Source: Myrica gale (taxonomy: Eukaryota > Streptophyta > Magnoliopsida > Fagales > Myricaceae). From it: a stretch of DNA of 64,000 nt. Under the pieces are notes generated by a model. That model was not told the origin of the DNA. It saw only the letters and a program-made list of their open reading frames with translations, and searched no databases. Shown here piece after piece: positions 1 to 11,389 of the stretch. The stretch covers positions 13,340,001-13,404,000 of the forward strand of contig OZ005604.1 in the NCBI GenBank assembly GCA_963930655.1, read 5' to 3'. The stretch's first letter is position 1, and each line of letters begins with the position of its first letter. The position numbers were made by a program, and so were the translations under genes.

Positions 1-530
1 ACACACTTGGCCGTATAAACCCTTTCTCCAAGAGATCTTCTAGTTGGACCTTTAGCTCTTTCAGCTCTGCTGATGCCATTCGATACGGTGCTTTGGAAAG
101 TGGAGTTGTCATTGGCTCTAACTCAATACCAAATTCCACTTCTCTATCTGGGGGTAAACCAGGTAATTCATCAGGGAATACGTCGGGAAATTCGTTTACT
201 ATCAAGGTTTGCTCTACTGTAGCAGCCTCCCTCTGGGTATCATTCGCCCAGACTAAAAGTCCTTCATGTCCTCCTTTCAACATTTTCTTGGCCTCCTTGG
301 CTGAAATAATCGCTGGCCTTCACTATATCTTTCTCATACATGTAAAACAACAGTCTGGTCTCCCCTCCTTTTAGAACACGACCTTCTCCTCATAACGATT
401 CATACTAGCACCATGCGCTGTCAACCAATTCATGCCTAGTATGATGTCAAACCCTCATCTCCATTACTATCAGATTAGCTAATATTATATGCCCTTCAAT
501 TTCAATTTGGAATTCTTTACAATTTGATCA
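1..530 (-). pseudogene. Ty3/gypsy pol remnant: protease end and RT start
   Basis: Read on the minus strand, about 420-520 encodes an aspartic-protease tail (FDIILGMNWLTAHGAS). About 1-310 encodes the protease-RT linker and RT start (FPDVFPDELPGLPPDRE, then YRMASAELKELK and FIRPS), wording typical of chromovirus-type gypsy elements of the Del/Tekay group. The frame is broken by an indel near 465 and a stop near 376, so no protein is made. The fragment runs off the left edge. It belongs to the same element as the PBS at 1171-1182 and the LTR ending at 1189. Gag is missing, because only about 650 bp separate the PBS from the protease. The family call rests on recognised motifs; the subfamily is inferred. 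Confidence 0.85.
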
Positions 531-1170
531 CCACCAATAGACTATATTCTAGTAGATCTACTCATACGCATTTTAGCAATCCTTGACATTTAGAAAAATT
601 GGGAGCCAAATTCCCTCAACTCAATTTCTGCAATAAAATCAACGAATATTCATTATAATCCTTCTAACTCTTCAAATGAACAAATGCATCATCATTGAAA
701 TCACAAATCGATCTAAATGCTTATGAAGCACCATAATCACTATTCCAAAGGTCTTTTATGCAATAATCAATCCTAATGGCATCAATAAGCATTCATAATA
801 GCATTCTTTAGTGCATAATACCTTCTCAGATATATCTCTTTCTAACCCAAAGATCGCACCCCGAACATAAATAAGCATGTGTACATACTTGAGCTCATTA
901 CAGTTGGTAAACAAATCCTTTATCTGGGCGGTATAAATCTCCAATAAATCCCTCAATTCCTTGCACATTCACTTTTATTTTTCCATCAATATCATCTCTT
1001 AGCAACCACAATGACAACTACAGATCAAATATGTCATAGCCTAATAAAAGCACCCCGAATTAATAAGTGCTTCCACTGCGCACTCTGATCGCTCGTAAAC
1101 ATCATTAATATTATATAATAGAGTGTAACTTTGATCATTCACCTAATCATCAAGATTCAACCTTAACCAT
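531..1170 (-). other. Leader of the gypsy element, gag deleted
   Basis: This lies between the PBS and the protease remnant on the minus strand. A normal gypsy element has a gag of about 1 kb or more here. Only short frames are visible (for example 756-968) and none shows a gag domain or a CCHC knuckle, so gag has been deleted or has decayed beyond recognition. Confidence 0.5.
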
Positions 1171-1182
1171 CCTCTGATACCA
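1171..1182 (-). other. Primer-binding site, tRNA-Met type
   Basis: The minus strand reads TGGTATCAGAGG six bases after the LTR end (GGCGTGACA). TGGTATCAGAG is the usual initiator-Met tRNA PBS of plant retrotransposons. It fixes the 5' LTR boundary at 1189 and the element's orientation. Confidence 0.8.
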
Positions 1183-4100
1183 CTTAACTGTCACGCCACG
1201 AACGCTATCCCAAAGGGCCAATGACAGTCGCGAGCAATCTCGAAAGAATGCTCCAGCGAGCTTAACCTTAACTTAACAGTGGATTTTTTTTTAACAAACA
1301 CATCTATAACATAAACTGATGAGAGATACGGGCCAAGGGAATCTACATAAACTTCAACTTGCACAAAACGACTAATATGAGTAAGCATCTTAATTACATG
1401 TCATAAATAAAACACTTCCTAAGTGACAGACCACATTGGTCAATAGTCGCCAACATCTCAAAAATACATGGAGAGCCTTCCCTCTCAAGATAAGCAGTCC
1501 TCAGGACTGCTTTCACCTGGAACATCTGGAATGATACAATTTAAAAACTCGTGAGTCAAAAGACTCAATAAGGGAACATGAACTTGGAAACATGAGCTTG
1601 TAAACATGAACTTGTAACATCAACTTGTAAATCATGAATGATCGTGAATCTTGATGTGCATGTATGCTTCATGTTTGCATATGCACATGCACTTGCTCTT
1701 GAAAACATATACTTGAACTTGTAATGACACTTGATCTTTGAAAAGAATCATTTCTTATCTTGTGGGCTACATACGCTCCATTTAACCCCTGAAGTCAGGG
1801 TTGTGCGTTCCCATTGGAACCGTCCCCTTTTTCTCATGGAGACATAACATCTGGTCGAGCTAGCCCTTGAAGTGACCCTAGGCCTGATGGCTAGACACAA
1901 CCCTTGGCGGTCCACACCTTCTCGCATTCGTCCTTCAATGTGGTTGCACTTACCTCGAGGACTACCCATCTATCTTGCATTCGTCTTTCGGTATGGGTGC
2001 CCTTAGGTGTCATCCATCCTCTCGCATTCGTCCTTCGGAGTGGATGCATCTTCTTGATGGTACAGTACCTACCAAAGCCCCTTAACGTAACTTGTCATAA
2101 AATTCTTTCATACTTTCATTTGCACACAAACTTCTTTTTCTTTCAAGAAATCATGCAAATGCTTATGTCATGTCATGCTTGATAACAATGCGTGCTCATG
2201 CTTGATAACAATGTCATGCTTGATCATGAAAAATCATGTTGTGTATCATTCCAGTTGTCATAAAAACGTAAGTTTCCACTTACTTCCACTTACCTTGATC
2301 CTCCTGAAATTCAAGTGGTGTTTTGCCTACAAGCGAGTTAAATACGTTACTTAGACGCTCAGGCAACTAGTCAAATAGACATACAAAAAACTTATAAACG
2401 TTTTCGGTTTTCCAAAATTTATATCTTTGAATTTATGACTTCACTTACAAAATACTTCTTTTAAACTTTAGCTTGCATAAAACAAATTTGAAACAATAAC
2501 ATATGCATCAAACAACTCCAACTAGGTTGTTGTTTTAACTACTATATATCCAACTTGTATTCGACTTGTTACACTAGTTCTTCCCATCAACATCATTGAT
2601 TTCAAGGCCTATCTATGAAGATGAGCAACAACATTTCATACTAAGAATTCCAAGCCAAAATAACAACTTATCTACGTCTAATTTCTATTCCCCTGTTCCA
2701 CACTTTTCATCATACTATGCATGGACTAATGGCTATCCAATTCCACCAATTTAACCTCAATAGATGTGCTATATGGGCACTGCCGAGACCTCTAGGATTT
2801 TACCTAAGTTACATTGGTCTTATCTCTATGCATTCAAGTTCACATGGACACCAATGTCAACAATTCTTCCAAATATAACCGATAGACATCAATCCTTATT
2901 TAAGTGATCAACCCGTGACCATCTTGGCCTCCTTTTCACTTTTAGGCTTGCTGACATGAACCAAATGAACATTTTCAGATTCATAATCTTCCACTTTCTT
3001 TCAAGATCCATATGATTCACTTAAAGACAACAACATCAATTCAATTCCCACTTAACCCGAGTGCAATTATTTCCATGTTCACCCAATGTAATTAGGTTAC
3101 TAGGTGGTTAGCTTGCTGTTTAATTCAATGTCATCAACATACCTTCTTAACAGCAAGCAACCCTAAGGAACAACATAAGACACTTTCCATGACCTAAGGC
3201 AGCAACCATTCGGCTCCCATGATCCCTTTTCTTCCATCTTCATAACACTATCTTGCATTAGTATTACCAATTAGACTTGCTCCTAGGTTTAGGTCACTGA
3301 CCGAACCCTAACCTTACCCTAACATCATGTCAAACCAACATTATTCACGTCTATATACTAAGTGTTACAACAGCAGCCTTTCAACAACAACATCAAGGAT
3401 ATACATTTCCTAATTTCACATGCAACTAGTCTATAATCACAAGATCATCATCCAACATGTTTCTCAAGCTTTAACAACTCAAATTAGTGGCTTTAAATAT
3501 TAATATTTAACCTCAAATCACAATAATTACAGCAACAAACTTACATCCAACAAATCACAAGATTCGGCCATCAACCAACCTACATGCATGCTAATATCCA
3601 ACATCAAACCCAAATCATCACTTCCTTCAACATAGCCCAAAACCATGACCTTCAATCCCTTCCTCCATCAACACAATCTCAAGAAATCAGTTCACAAAAC
3701 CTCCATCAGCAAGTACACAAGAACAACAACCAAGAATCATGTCAAAACCTAACTTCCATGCCATATTTCTCTAAAACAAGAGTACCTTACTTTAGGGGTT
3801 TCGGCTGGACTCAAGCGGTGGTTAAAGAATACCTATATGAAGACATCCATGGTAAGAGTTTGAAGAAGAAAAAGAGTTCATAGAGGAAGGAATGCCAAAA
3901 GGACCTAATTTTCCTTACCTTGACCTGATTTCCTTGGATTTCTTCTCTCCCTTATTTGGTTTCTCCTTCTCCCTCTCTCGGGTTCTCTCTTTCTCTCTTC
4001 TCATGTGCAACTGAAATGAGTGTGCGTGTGAAAGCAAGAGTGAAATGAGGTGAGTGATGTGAGTGTGGCGTGAAGTACAAGGGCAAGGCTGAATGTAGCC

Positions 4101-4454
4101 TAATTCATGTCCAAAAGAAAAAGGAAAGAAAAGTCTTACGTGCATTGATTGTATCATAAGTTTGCTAATTTATCACTTGAGAAAGTTCCACAATTACACC
4201 ATTTCCACTAGAAAATGAGAAAATTATGCTTTGGATATTAGTAAGGGGCGAATTGTTAATTTTGACAAAAGCAAGTGTAATTGAGTAATTTTAAGTTATT
4301 TGATTTCTCTCCTCTCACCATATTTTCATGTCTCCATTTTCATAAATATGATTGAAATATTTCCTATATTAACTTCTGTTATTATGCTTTGCATATGAAC
4401 GATGGAGATAAATTTAGCTCATGGAAATGAGAGGGAGGCTGAAATCAAAGAGTC

Positions 4455-4690
4455 GCTCGAGCGGAACGTTGAGCGCTGGTCTAGCGTTATGCTGCTGTTT
4501 GAAAATACGAAGCCGCTTGAGCAGCAGGTCGCGCGCTGATCGCGCATGAAGTCTCTGTGTGTGAACTTCTTCATGGGCGCTCGAGCGGTACGTCGAGCGG
4601 TGCTCGCACGTTACAATTCTGTGTGAACAATCTCAAAGGGGCGCTCGAGCGGACGTTGAACGTCGGTCGAGCGCGACACGTCTGACGCCA
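4455..4690. repeat. Four-copy CpG-rich tandem repeat with palindromic core
   Basis: The palindrome GCTCGAGC, once as GCTTGAGC, recurs at 4455, 4515, 4579 and 4643, so the spacing is 60-64 bp. It is generally followed by GG(A)ACGT and GAGCG. The copies are diverged and far richer in CpG than the surrounding AT-rich DNA. The equivalent part of the other Athila LTRs lacks this array. Confidence 0.7.
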
Positions 4691-5490
4691 TATTTGACGG
4701 CATTTTTGGAAAACGACCGAAGCCCCCCCCCCCAAAGTAGGTTTAAAAGAGAACTTTTGGGGGCAAAAAGGGAGAATTCGAAAGTTTGGTTTTGGCTGGT
4801 TCGTGGGTTGCTCTTAGGCGGTTGCTGGGTCTCCAAAAGCTCCCAATACTTTTCTCTTTTTCTGCTGTTGCTGCTACCGTAGAAACCAAAAGCTGTTGCT
4901 TTTGGCTTAGTTTTCCTTTGAAGCCTTTGTAGTAGCTTTTGATGCATTCGTTTCTTTCTCTTAGAGTTATTTCCATTGCATTTTCTCTTGCTGTTGTGTA
5001 GACCGAAACTTGCCATTCATATTTGCACTTTCATTTCAGCTTTAGAACATATATGGACCGAATGTCATGTTTCATTTATATTCCAGATTTGAGTTTTGCT
5101 TTGGTTGGAAGATTAAATGTTTTGTTAAGTTCTATTTCACTTCCTTAATGTTAGATTAGTGTTTAAGTTTGTGTTTGTTAGTTGGTTTGAGTATGGATAT
5201 GTATGGGTTGTGACTAGCTAAAGTTTGGGTACTAAGTGTTCGATGAAATGTCTCTTAGAGCAGGATTAATGCCAAGTGATATTTCATCGACAACTACTTG
5301 AGTTTAACTAGTTCCAACTCCATCTCATGATATTTTATTATCATGTATTGCTTGTTAGCTCTTTATTAATCTCTTAGCACTTAAATTGATCACAACTCAA
5401 AAATCTCAAAAATCATGGATGGTATCCCACAACCCAATCTTCCCCTTTGTAAATACCATTTTCATTGTAAATAAAACATAACTTTATTTT

Positions 5491-5580
5491 ATTGTAATGG
5501 AGATGACCTAGGATTTCCCTAGTATTACTTGACACATTGTAATGGAGATGACCTAGGATTTCCCTAGTATTACTTGACAA
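5491..5580. repeat. 45-bp tandem duplication at LTR end
   Basis: A 45-bp unit starting ATTGTAATGGAGATGACC at 5491 is repeated directly from 5536 with almost no change. It lies about 45 bp before the LTR end, in the U5-like region. The other Athila LTRs have one copy. Confidence 0.85.
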
Positions 5581-5632
5581 CCTCCTACGCTTGGGAGTAA
5601 CTTGCTAATCATTTTTAGACGAGTCAAGTTTT

Positions 5633-5650
5633 TGGCGCCGTTGCCGGGGA
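5633..5650 (+). other. Athila primer-binding site (tRNA-Asp type)
   Basis: TGGCGCCGTTGCCGGGGA starts six bases after the LTR end. It is complementary to the 3' end of plant tRNA-Asp and is the PBS typical of Athila elements. It is unmutated, unlike the copy at 18246-18263. Confidence 0.85.
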
Positions 5651-5768
5651 ACGGTTAGTTCAATTGACATTCTATTGCCATTATTTTTTTCCTTTTTACA
5701 TTATTAGTTGTTGGTTCGTTAGTTCACACTCATACACTTGATATCACTCTCTTAGGCACTCATGTTTG

Positions 5769-6312
5769 ATGAATTGGGCAAGAGACGATACACATAGGCT
5801 ATATAGAGTGAATTCTGTTGATAGTGTGTATAGTGATAGTGTGCCAAGTGTTGAGTTGGACATTAATAGCAGTGATATAAACTCTGATTTGGAAAATTCT
5901 GCTACTGTTGAAGCTATGGCTGAACAAAGGCCTAGAACACTAAGAGATTATTTGCAGCCCACTCGCACTACTTTCATTACTAGAGCTACGACAGATGAAT
6001 ATGTTAAACTTCGTTTATTTCCTTTCTCTTTAAAGGATAAAGCGAAGATTTGGTTTAATTCTCTGAGACCAAATTCTATCTCTAGTTGGGCTGACATGCA
6101 ACGTGAGTTCTTACATAAATTTTTTCCATTTCAGAGAACTCAATTTTTGCAAGAGCAAATTAGCCAATTTATGCAGAGAGGTGATGAGACCTTTCACACT
6201 TGTTGGGAAAGATTCAAGGATTTAATGAATATTTGTCCACATCATGGCTTTGAGTCTTGGAGGCTTGTCAACTACTTCTACACTGCACTTACACCTGAAT
6301 GCAAGCAATTTA
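5769..6312 (+). pseudogene. Athila gag, internally deleted and truncated
   Basis: The ATG is at 5769, in the same context as gag of the complete Athila element (MNWARDDTHRLY). The retrotransposon gag core follows (FITRATTDEYVKLRLFPF, KIWFNSLRPNS, MNICPHHGFESW). Compared with the other copy, 48 residues (144 bp) are missing in frame after PTRT, and the two deletion edges share a GCAC(T/C)AC heptamer. Homology stops at TPECKQF (about 6312), after which unrelated sequence gives a stop within a few codons. The rest of gag and all of pol are missing. Confidence 0.85.
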
Positions 6313-6854
6313 CTATAAAGTAAATTTAATCACCCATTTGACATGGTCAGCTCATTTAATGCCTTGTCTTTTCTCTCTTTCATTTCTTTGCCTCACTAAG
6401 CCTTTCACGTGAATTCTCTTCCAGCCCACTCTTACTTTTCAGCCTACATTTACTCTCTTTTCTTTGCCATTCACGTGAATCACCTTTTACTTCTCTTTGA
6501 CTTTCTTTTATTTTCTTTGGCTTTTTCTCTTTCACGTGAACCACAAGCCTTGCACACTAAATAGTCATTTAGTCCACCTAATAAAGATGTAGGCTACCTA
6601 ATGAAGGCAATAGATAATTGACATGCACCTAAAATTCACAATCACAATTTAATATAAAAAAATTAAATTGCTTAGAGAAATTCAACAACTATAAGATATA
6701 ATGAAATGCATTTTAAATATCCTTGACATTAAAACTGAATAAGTCATTGTAATATCATTAAATTTCTTACAATGGGCCAAATAACAGCCCCAAAAATTCA
6801 ATTCAAGGACAAGTACGTAAGCCTAAATAGCAGAATGACATTCGTGGTCTCACA
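6313..6854 (-). other. 5' end of the gypsy LTR beyond the Athila fragment
   Basis: No coding sequence is seen. This is the U3-like start of the minus-strand gypsy LTR, recognised from its end at 6854 and its similarity to the LTR start at 50840. It is pyrimidine-rich on the plus strand and holds three TTCACGTGAA palindromes. Confidence 0.55.
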
Positions 6855-8006
6855 AAATGTGTCCAAAAATACCTAAAGAAAGAGAAAAGATGAGTAACTG
6901 TCATTATGCTTTGGCTATAGGGAGTCTCATGTATGCTATGCTTTGCACTAGGCCTGATATCTGTCACGCAGTTAGCGTTGTGAGTTTTTATCAATCTAAT
7001 CCAGGTCCAGAACATTGGTCAGCAGTGAAAGATATCCTCAGGTATTTGAGAAATACAAAACACTATTTGGTAGTGTAGGACAGTGAGGATTTGTCTGTCC
7101 AGAGATATGTAGATTCGGATTTTCAATCAGACATTGATGATAGAAGATCTAGATCTGAATTTGTGTTTACAAAGTCTTTATCTCAGAAATTGTTTCAGAA
7201 ACATATTAAGAATATGTGTTTGAGATATATGTATGATTGAGCTTGACGTTTTCTTCATTATTTGATAATAAGAGTTTATTTGTTTCTCACATATATTATT
7301 GTTGTTATGGGTTTATACCTAACATGAGATGTTATGTATGTAAATTTGTTCAAGTAACATTGTAGAAAAATCATGCTAGAGATTAATGAATCAAAGGCAG
7401 GGAATAATGATCTTTCAGTTCCTTGTAACCCTAAAATTGTTCTAGACTTTTGTATCATAAAGTCTACACTTGTTGTGCGGAGAATAATTGATTCCATCAT
7501 TGAGGTATGACATTATGCAGACGAGTGGGTGTCATGTAACAAGTACATACACTGAACAGGATCCGATTAAGAACACCTTTTGGAAATGATCACTGTCAGG
7601 TTAAAGATTGTTTTATCACAATTTGGTATTGTCCTTAGACTTGATAGGTTTGTATTTATTTATGAATTGTGTACACGTACTTTGATATTGTCAACAGGTG
7701 ATGTTCATTCAGGACTATATCTGGACATGTTGGGTTGTGTGTGTAATGACTGAGTGATATGAATGCTCAACAAGGGATCCACCAGTCTTTTGGAAAGACA
7801 GTATATTTAGTTAGTGTTCATGAAAGAGTTGGACCAAAATAAATCCGGCCGGAGTGTTTTACAAAACTATTTTATGAATACATAAATGTAGATGATATAT
7901 ATTTCAAAATTGTTTTGTGGTCCAACTGAGTTGTGAACTAAGAAATCAAGTTTACATGAAATAGGGACATGACGGTGATATTTGGTTCTGAGGGCAAGCG
8001 GGAGAT
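6855..8006 (+). pseudogene. Ty1/copia pol 3' end and 3' untranslated region
   Basis: 6857-7180 encodes the RT/RNase H boundary of a copia polyprotein (ALAIGSLMYAMLCTRPDICH, then HWSAVKDILRYL and a YVDSDFQSD motif), with a stop after HYLVV. This is the family's IGSLMYA...RPDI block followed by the RNase H D-D motif. About 800 bp of 3' untranslated sequence follows, ending in a purine tract (AAGCGGGAGA) at 7996-8005. The 5' part of the element is outside the window, left of the gypsy insertion that cuts pol at 6855. Confidence 0.8.
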
Positions 8007-8881
8007 TGTTAGAATTATGTACCCTCCTCGATAACCAAATTGGTTAATCCAGTCTTAATATCTCATATGGAATATATTGTGGTGAAAGGAATTAATTGTA
8101 TGTAAAGGGGCATATTTGTAATAATCTCAAATTTCAGGAGTCAATTACAATATGTTGATGGACTTGATTGTAATTGGTAGAAGCCCTAATTGTATTAGAA
8201 GAAGAGTTTTTCAGTGTTATCCTATGGCTGGAATTTGAGATCCCTAATTAAGGATCCTATGTCTCGTGCTCTTTCTAGGGTTTTCCAAGGCCTATAAATA
8301 TAATTGTTATAATCAAGGAGTTGATCATCAGAACCTATTAGGGAAATCTCAATAATGAGAGAGTGACATAAATTCCTTAGGATCTTAAATTCCTATGTCA
8401 GGTATGAAATCGAATATGAAATTCCTTTGGAGTTGATCATAAATTCCTTTGGATTGGATCGTAAAGCGGTTTAAGGTTTGTAGGTTCTTAAATTCCTGTG
8501 TCAGGTATGAAATTGTAATCATAATCTTCGTTGATGTTTTGTCGAAAACATGTTGTTTATTTATAGTTTAATTCTGCATAAACTATCACAACTATGGACC
8601 GATCACCGTGTGATCATTTAGTGGTATTTTGCTTTCTCATTCAAGGGGAAGATTCAATTTCGATAAACAGGAACTACGGTATTCCTGCCTTTAATCAGTG
8701 AAATCCGAACGGTGGCGCTAGCTCCTAGTCCCTTGCGGAGATCAGAGATGCTGCTATCGTCTGGGGTGAAATGGGTGATGGGTTTCACGCTTGGTCATTC
8801 TGGAATATACATAGATTAAATATTACATGCGCAGTGATAAAATAACTTATTGTGTTCTATCATAATGTATTTATGTTAACA
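8007..8881 (+). mobile_element. Ty1/copia 3' LTR
   Basis: The LTR begins TGTTAGAATTATG directly after the polypurine tract. A TATA-like CCTATAAATATAAT lies near 8290. The end is tentative: GTTAACA at 8881 mirrors the TGTTA start, but no target duplication can be checked because the other LTR is outside the window. Confidence 0.65.
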
Positions 8882-8956
8882 AATTATTTGTTGTCTATTT
8901 TTCAGAACTAGTGCGCGGGACTACATTTTTGTTGCAATTCAACTCAAAAAAGAGAA

Positions 8957-9260
8957 ATTAATTATACGGATAAATATATTTTTCACCCATCAACTACTAA
9001 GTCTATAATGACACATTTCACCCTATTTCTTGATAATAATACCCTTGAAAACTTAATAGATTGATCGACAATAATATTTTCAATATATGCAAAGAGATCA
9101 AGTGCATTATCGTCATTTTAGTCTAAAATTTTGACAGAGGGTGGAAAGTGTTTAAGATTGATAGTTAGAGAGTGTAATGTGTCAAAACTGGTAATTTATG
9201 ATACAAACTGTAAAAACAATGGTAGTTCGTGAGTGAAAAATGTATTTTTCCTTTAATTAT
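8957..9260. mobile_element. Fold-back MITE with terminal inverted repeats
   Basis: The left end (TATTTTTCACCCATCAACTA, about 8975) and the reverse complement of the right end (TACATTTTTCACTCACGAAC) are inverted repeats. AATTA-rich extensions continue the match outward. The interior carries inverted copies of 'TTTCACCCT' and 'AGAGGGTGGAAAG'. There is no coding sequence. A related copy lies at 28181-28583. Confidence 0.7.
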
Positions 9261-9355
9261 AAGTGAACCAATTATTGTGAGCTAGGTGAGCATTAAAACC
9301 TTAACATTGATTTGTTAGGAAATGAACTTTAAAATGCATACCCCAGTCCTTAAAC

Positions 9356-9357
<2 letters not shown>

Positions 9358-9387
<30 letters not shown>
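9358..9387. repeat. (TA)n microsatellite
   Basis: A pure TA run of about 14 units lies between the MITE and the Athila element. The rest of 9261-9696 is AT-rich, with a 27-base block containing AATTATAATGTCT repeated near 9590 and 9650. No gene is seen. Confidence 0.9.
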
Positions 9388-9390
<3 letters not shown>

Positions 9391-9691
9391 CTTGCACTAT
9401 AAACTACGAATAAAACTCTAATTTGTGGTCTATTACACTTGATTGTTAAAACTGTGTACTCATACTAGACCACCAGTAATCATGTTTTGATTTTAACAAT
9501 TAGATCTCAGCGTTATACAAGTAAACACTTTTAGTAACATGGGTATATCTGATTAATTTATTCGTTACACATTTTTAAAAAAAAAAAATTATAATGTCTG
9601 GTGCAATTTTACTTTAAATTTTAGACTTATATGATCTCAAACTAAACTAAAAATTATAATGTCTAGTGCAATTTTACTTTAAGTTTTCTAG

Positions 9692-9696
9692 TAAAA
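9692..9696. repeat. Target-site duplication of the Athila element, left
   Basis: TAAAA immediately left of the LTR is matched by TAAAA at 19896-19900, the 5-bp duplication expected of a gypsy integrase. Confidence 0.85.
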
Positions 9697-11377
9697 TGAC
9701 TCGACTAAAAATGATTAGCGAATTACTCCCAAGCGTAGGAGGTTGTCAAGTAATACTAGGGAAGCCCTAGGTCATCTCCACAAGGAACGATGTGTTCAAT
9801 CTTTCATTCCCATCACCATTACGATAAGAGAAAACTATGTTCTATTTACAATGAAAATGATATTTATAAAGGGAAAAGTTTGGTTTTAGGTTACCATCCA
9901 TGATTTTGAGATTTTTGATTTGTGATTAATCTAAACGCTAGGAGGTTAATGAAAAACTAACAATCAAACACGATAATTAAATAACATGGAATGTAGTTGA
10001 ACGCTTAGTACTCAAACATGATAACAAGCAAAGTTGCTCTAAGAGACATTTCATCGAACACTTAGTACCCAAACTTTAGCTAGTCACAACCCATACATAT
10101 CCATACTCAAACCAACTAAAAAACACAAACTTAAACACTAATCTAACATTAAGGAAGTGAAATAGAACTTGACAAAATATTTAACCGTCCAACCAAAACA
10201 AAACTTAAATCTAGAAAATAAATGGAAGAGGGCATTCGGTCCAAACAAATTCTAAAACTGAAATAAAATGCAACAATAAATGAGAGTGTTCGGTCTAGCA
10301 GTAGCAAGAGAAAAATACAAAAGGGCAGCCGAATGAAAAGAACAAGGGCAGCCGAATGAAAAACTCTAAAGCACCGAATATTTGAGCTAGAGCAGATGAA
10401 AAAGTTAAGCGAATGAAAAAAAACTCAAAAGTAGCCGAATGAAAAACTCTAAAGAAAATGAGAAAACTACAGCAGCCGAATAGTTAAGCTAAAAGCAAAT
10501 GAGAGAACTACAGCAGCCGAATAGTTAAGCTAAAAGCAAATGAGAGAACTACAGCAGCCGAATGAAAAGAACAAGGGCAGCCGCCGAATGAAAAACAACT
10601 AGATCTAGGTCACCGAAAAAGTTGCTGTCATCCGAATAAAAACTAAAAGCAGATGAAAAGAACTAAGCCACCCAATGAATAAGAACTAGGTCAAATGAAA
10701 ATGCTAAAGTAGCCTAAAAACAAAAGCTGTCGAAAAAGCTAAAGCTCCAATAAAAATCTGCTGCCCTTTTGCCAGCCGAAAAAGTCTTTTTTTTTTCTCT
10801 TGCCGAGACCCCCTTTTGCCTTTACGTCCAAAATGGCCTTTTTTCTTTTAGTCTTTCGTTTCTTCTGCAGGTTTCAAGGCCTAGCTTCCATGTTTCAAGG
10901 CCCAGCCCATGTTTCAAGCTTCGGTCCATTTACAAGTTTCAGTCCAGCTCTTTTACAAGTTTCTCCAGCGTTTTCTTTTGTTTGCAGGTGTTCTATCGCA
11001 TAAGTCCAGCCGAATTCTTCACATGTTCTCCCCAAGTCTCTCGGGTCTTCTTGCAATTCTTGTCAAAGTTTGTACTCGGGAAAATATTTAGGCTGTTGGA
11101 ATAAAAGGAAATCAAGCCAACTTTAGAATTTCACATAGTCAAGAATTATGCTACTGAGCCTTATATTCCAAACATATTTATGAAAATGGAGACATGAAAA
11201 TATGGTGAGAGGAGAGAAAACAAATAACTTAAAGTTAATCAATTACACTTGTTTTTGTCAAAATTAACAATTCGCCTCATACTAATGCCCAAAGCATAAT
11301 TTTCTCATTTTCTAGTGGAAATGGTGTAATTGTGGAACTTTCTCAAGTGATAAACTAACAAAATTGTGATACAATCA
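9697..11377 (-). repeat. 3' LTR of the complete Athila element
   Basis: 1681 bp. It contains three copies of a 41-bp unit (core AACTACAGCAGCCGAATAG) around 10460-10565. It retains a segment at about 9910-10025 that the other LTR has lost between two CATGAT repeats. 10769-11104 is open on the plus strand but is LTR sequence, not a gene. Confidence 0.9.
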
Positions 11378-11389
11378 CACCCCCCCAAC
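11378..11389 (-). other. Polypurine tract of the Athila element
   Basis: The minus strand reads GTTGGGGGGGTG directly before the 3' LTR start TGATTG. This is the expected plus-strand primer. Confidence 0.8.

Larger units (their letters stand above)
4146..5626 (+). mobile_element. Athila-family 5' LTR (fragmentary element)
   Basis: This LTR begins TGATTGTATCATAAGTTTGC and ends TTTTTAGACGAGTCA. Both ends match the LTRs of the complete Athila element at 9697-19895, there in the opposite orientation. A tRNA-Asp PBS and a gag start follow. The interior differs from the other element: 4450-4690 carries a CpG-rich tandem repeat, and a 45-bp unit is duplicated at 5491-5580. It sits inside the gypsy LTR. 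No matching TSD is found because the 3' half of the element is missing. Confidence 0.85.
1189..6854 (-). mobile_element. 5' LTR of gypsy element, interrupted by an Athila fragment
   Basis: On the minus strand the LTR starts at 6854 (TGTGAGACCACGAATGTC) and ends at 1189 (GGCGTGACA), just before the PBS. The start resembles that of the LTR at 50840 (TGTGAGACCCCGAATTTTAC, then a shared GGGCTGTTATT), and the terminal kilobase resembles 45544-46600. Shared landmarks are the CTCGCATTCGTCCTTC motifs and a GTCAAAAGACTCA block. Removing the Athila piece (4146 to about 6312) leaves about 3.5 kb, long but not unusual for Tekay-like LTRs. Three TTCACGTGAA palindromes lie at 6404, 6470 and 6531. The start lies inside copia pol, so this element inserted into a copia copy. 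Confidence 0.75.

Noticed and set aside
4633..5016. Minus-strand 127-codon ORF, Lys/Arg/Ser-rich
   Set aside because: Entirely inside the Athila LTR and opposite to its orientation; composition is explained by the T-rich plus strand. No domain.
10769..11104. Plus-strand 111-codon ORF (and its twin at 19283-19675)
   Set aside because: Both lie at equivalent places in the two Athila LTRs, on the strand opposite to the element, and have T-rich low-complexity translation. They are LTR sequence, not genes.
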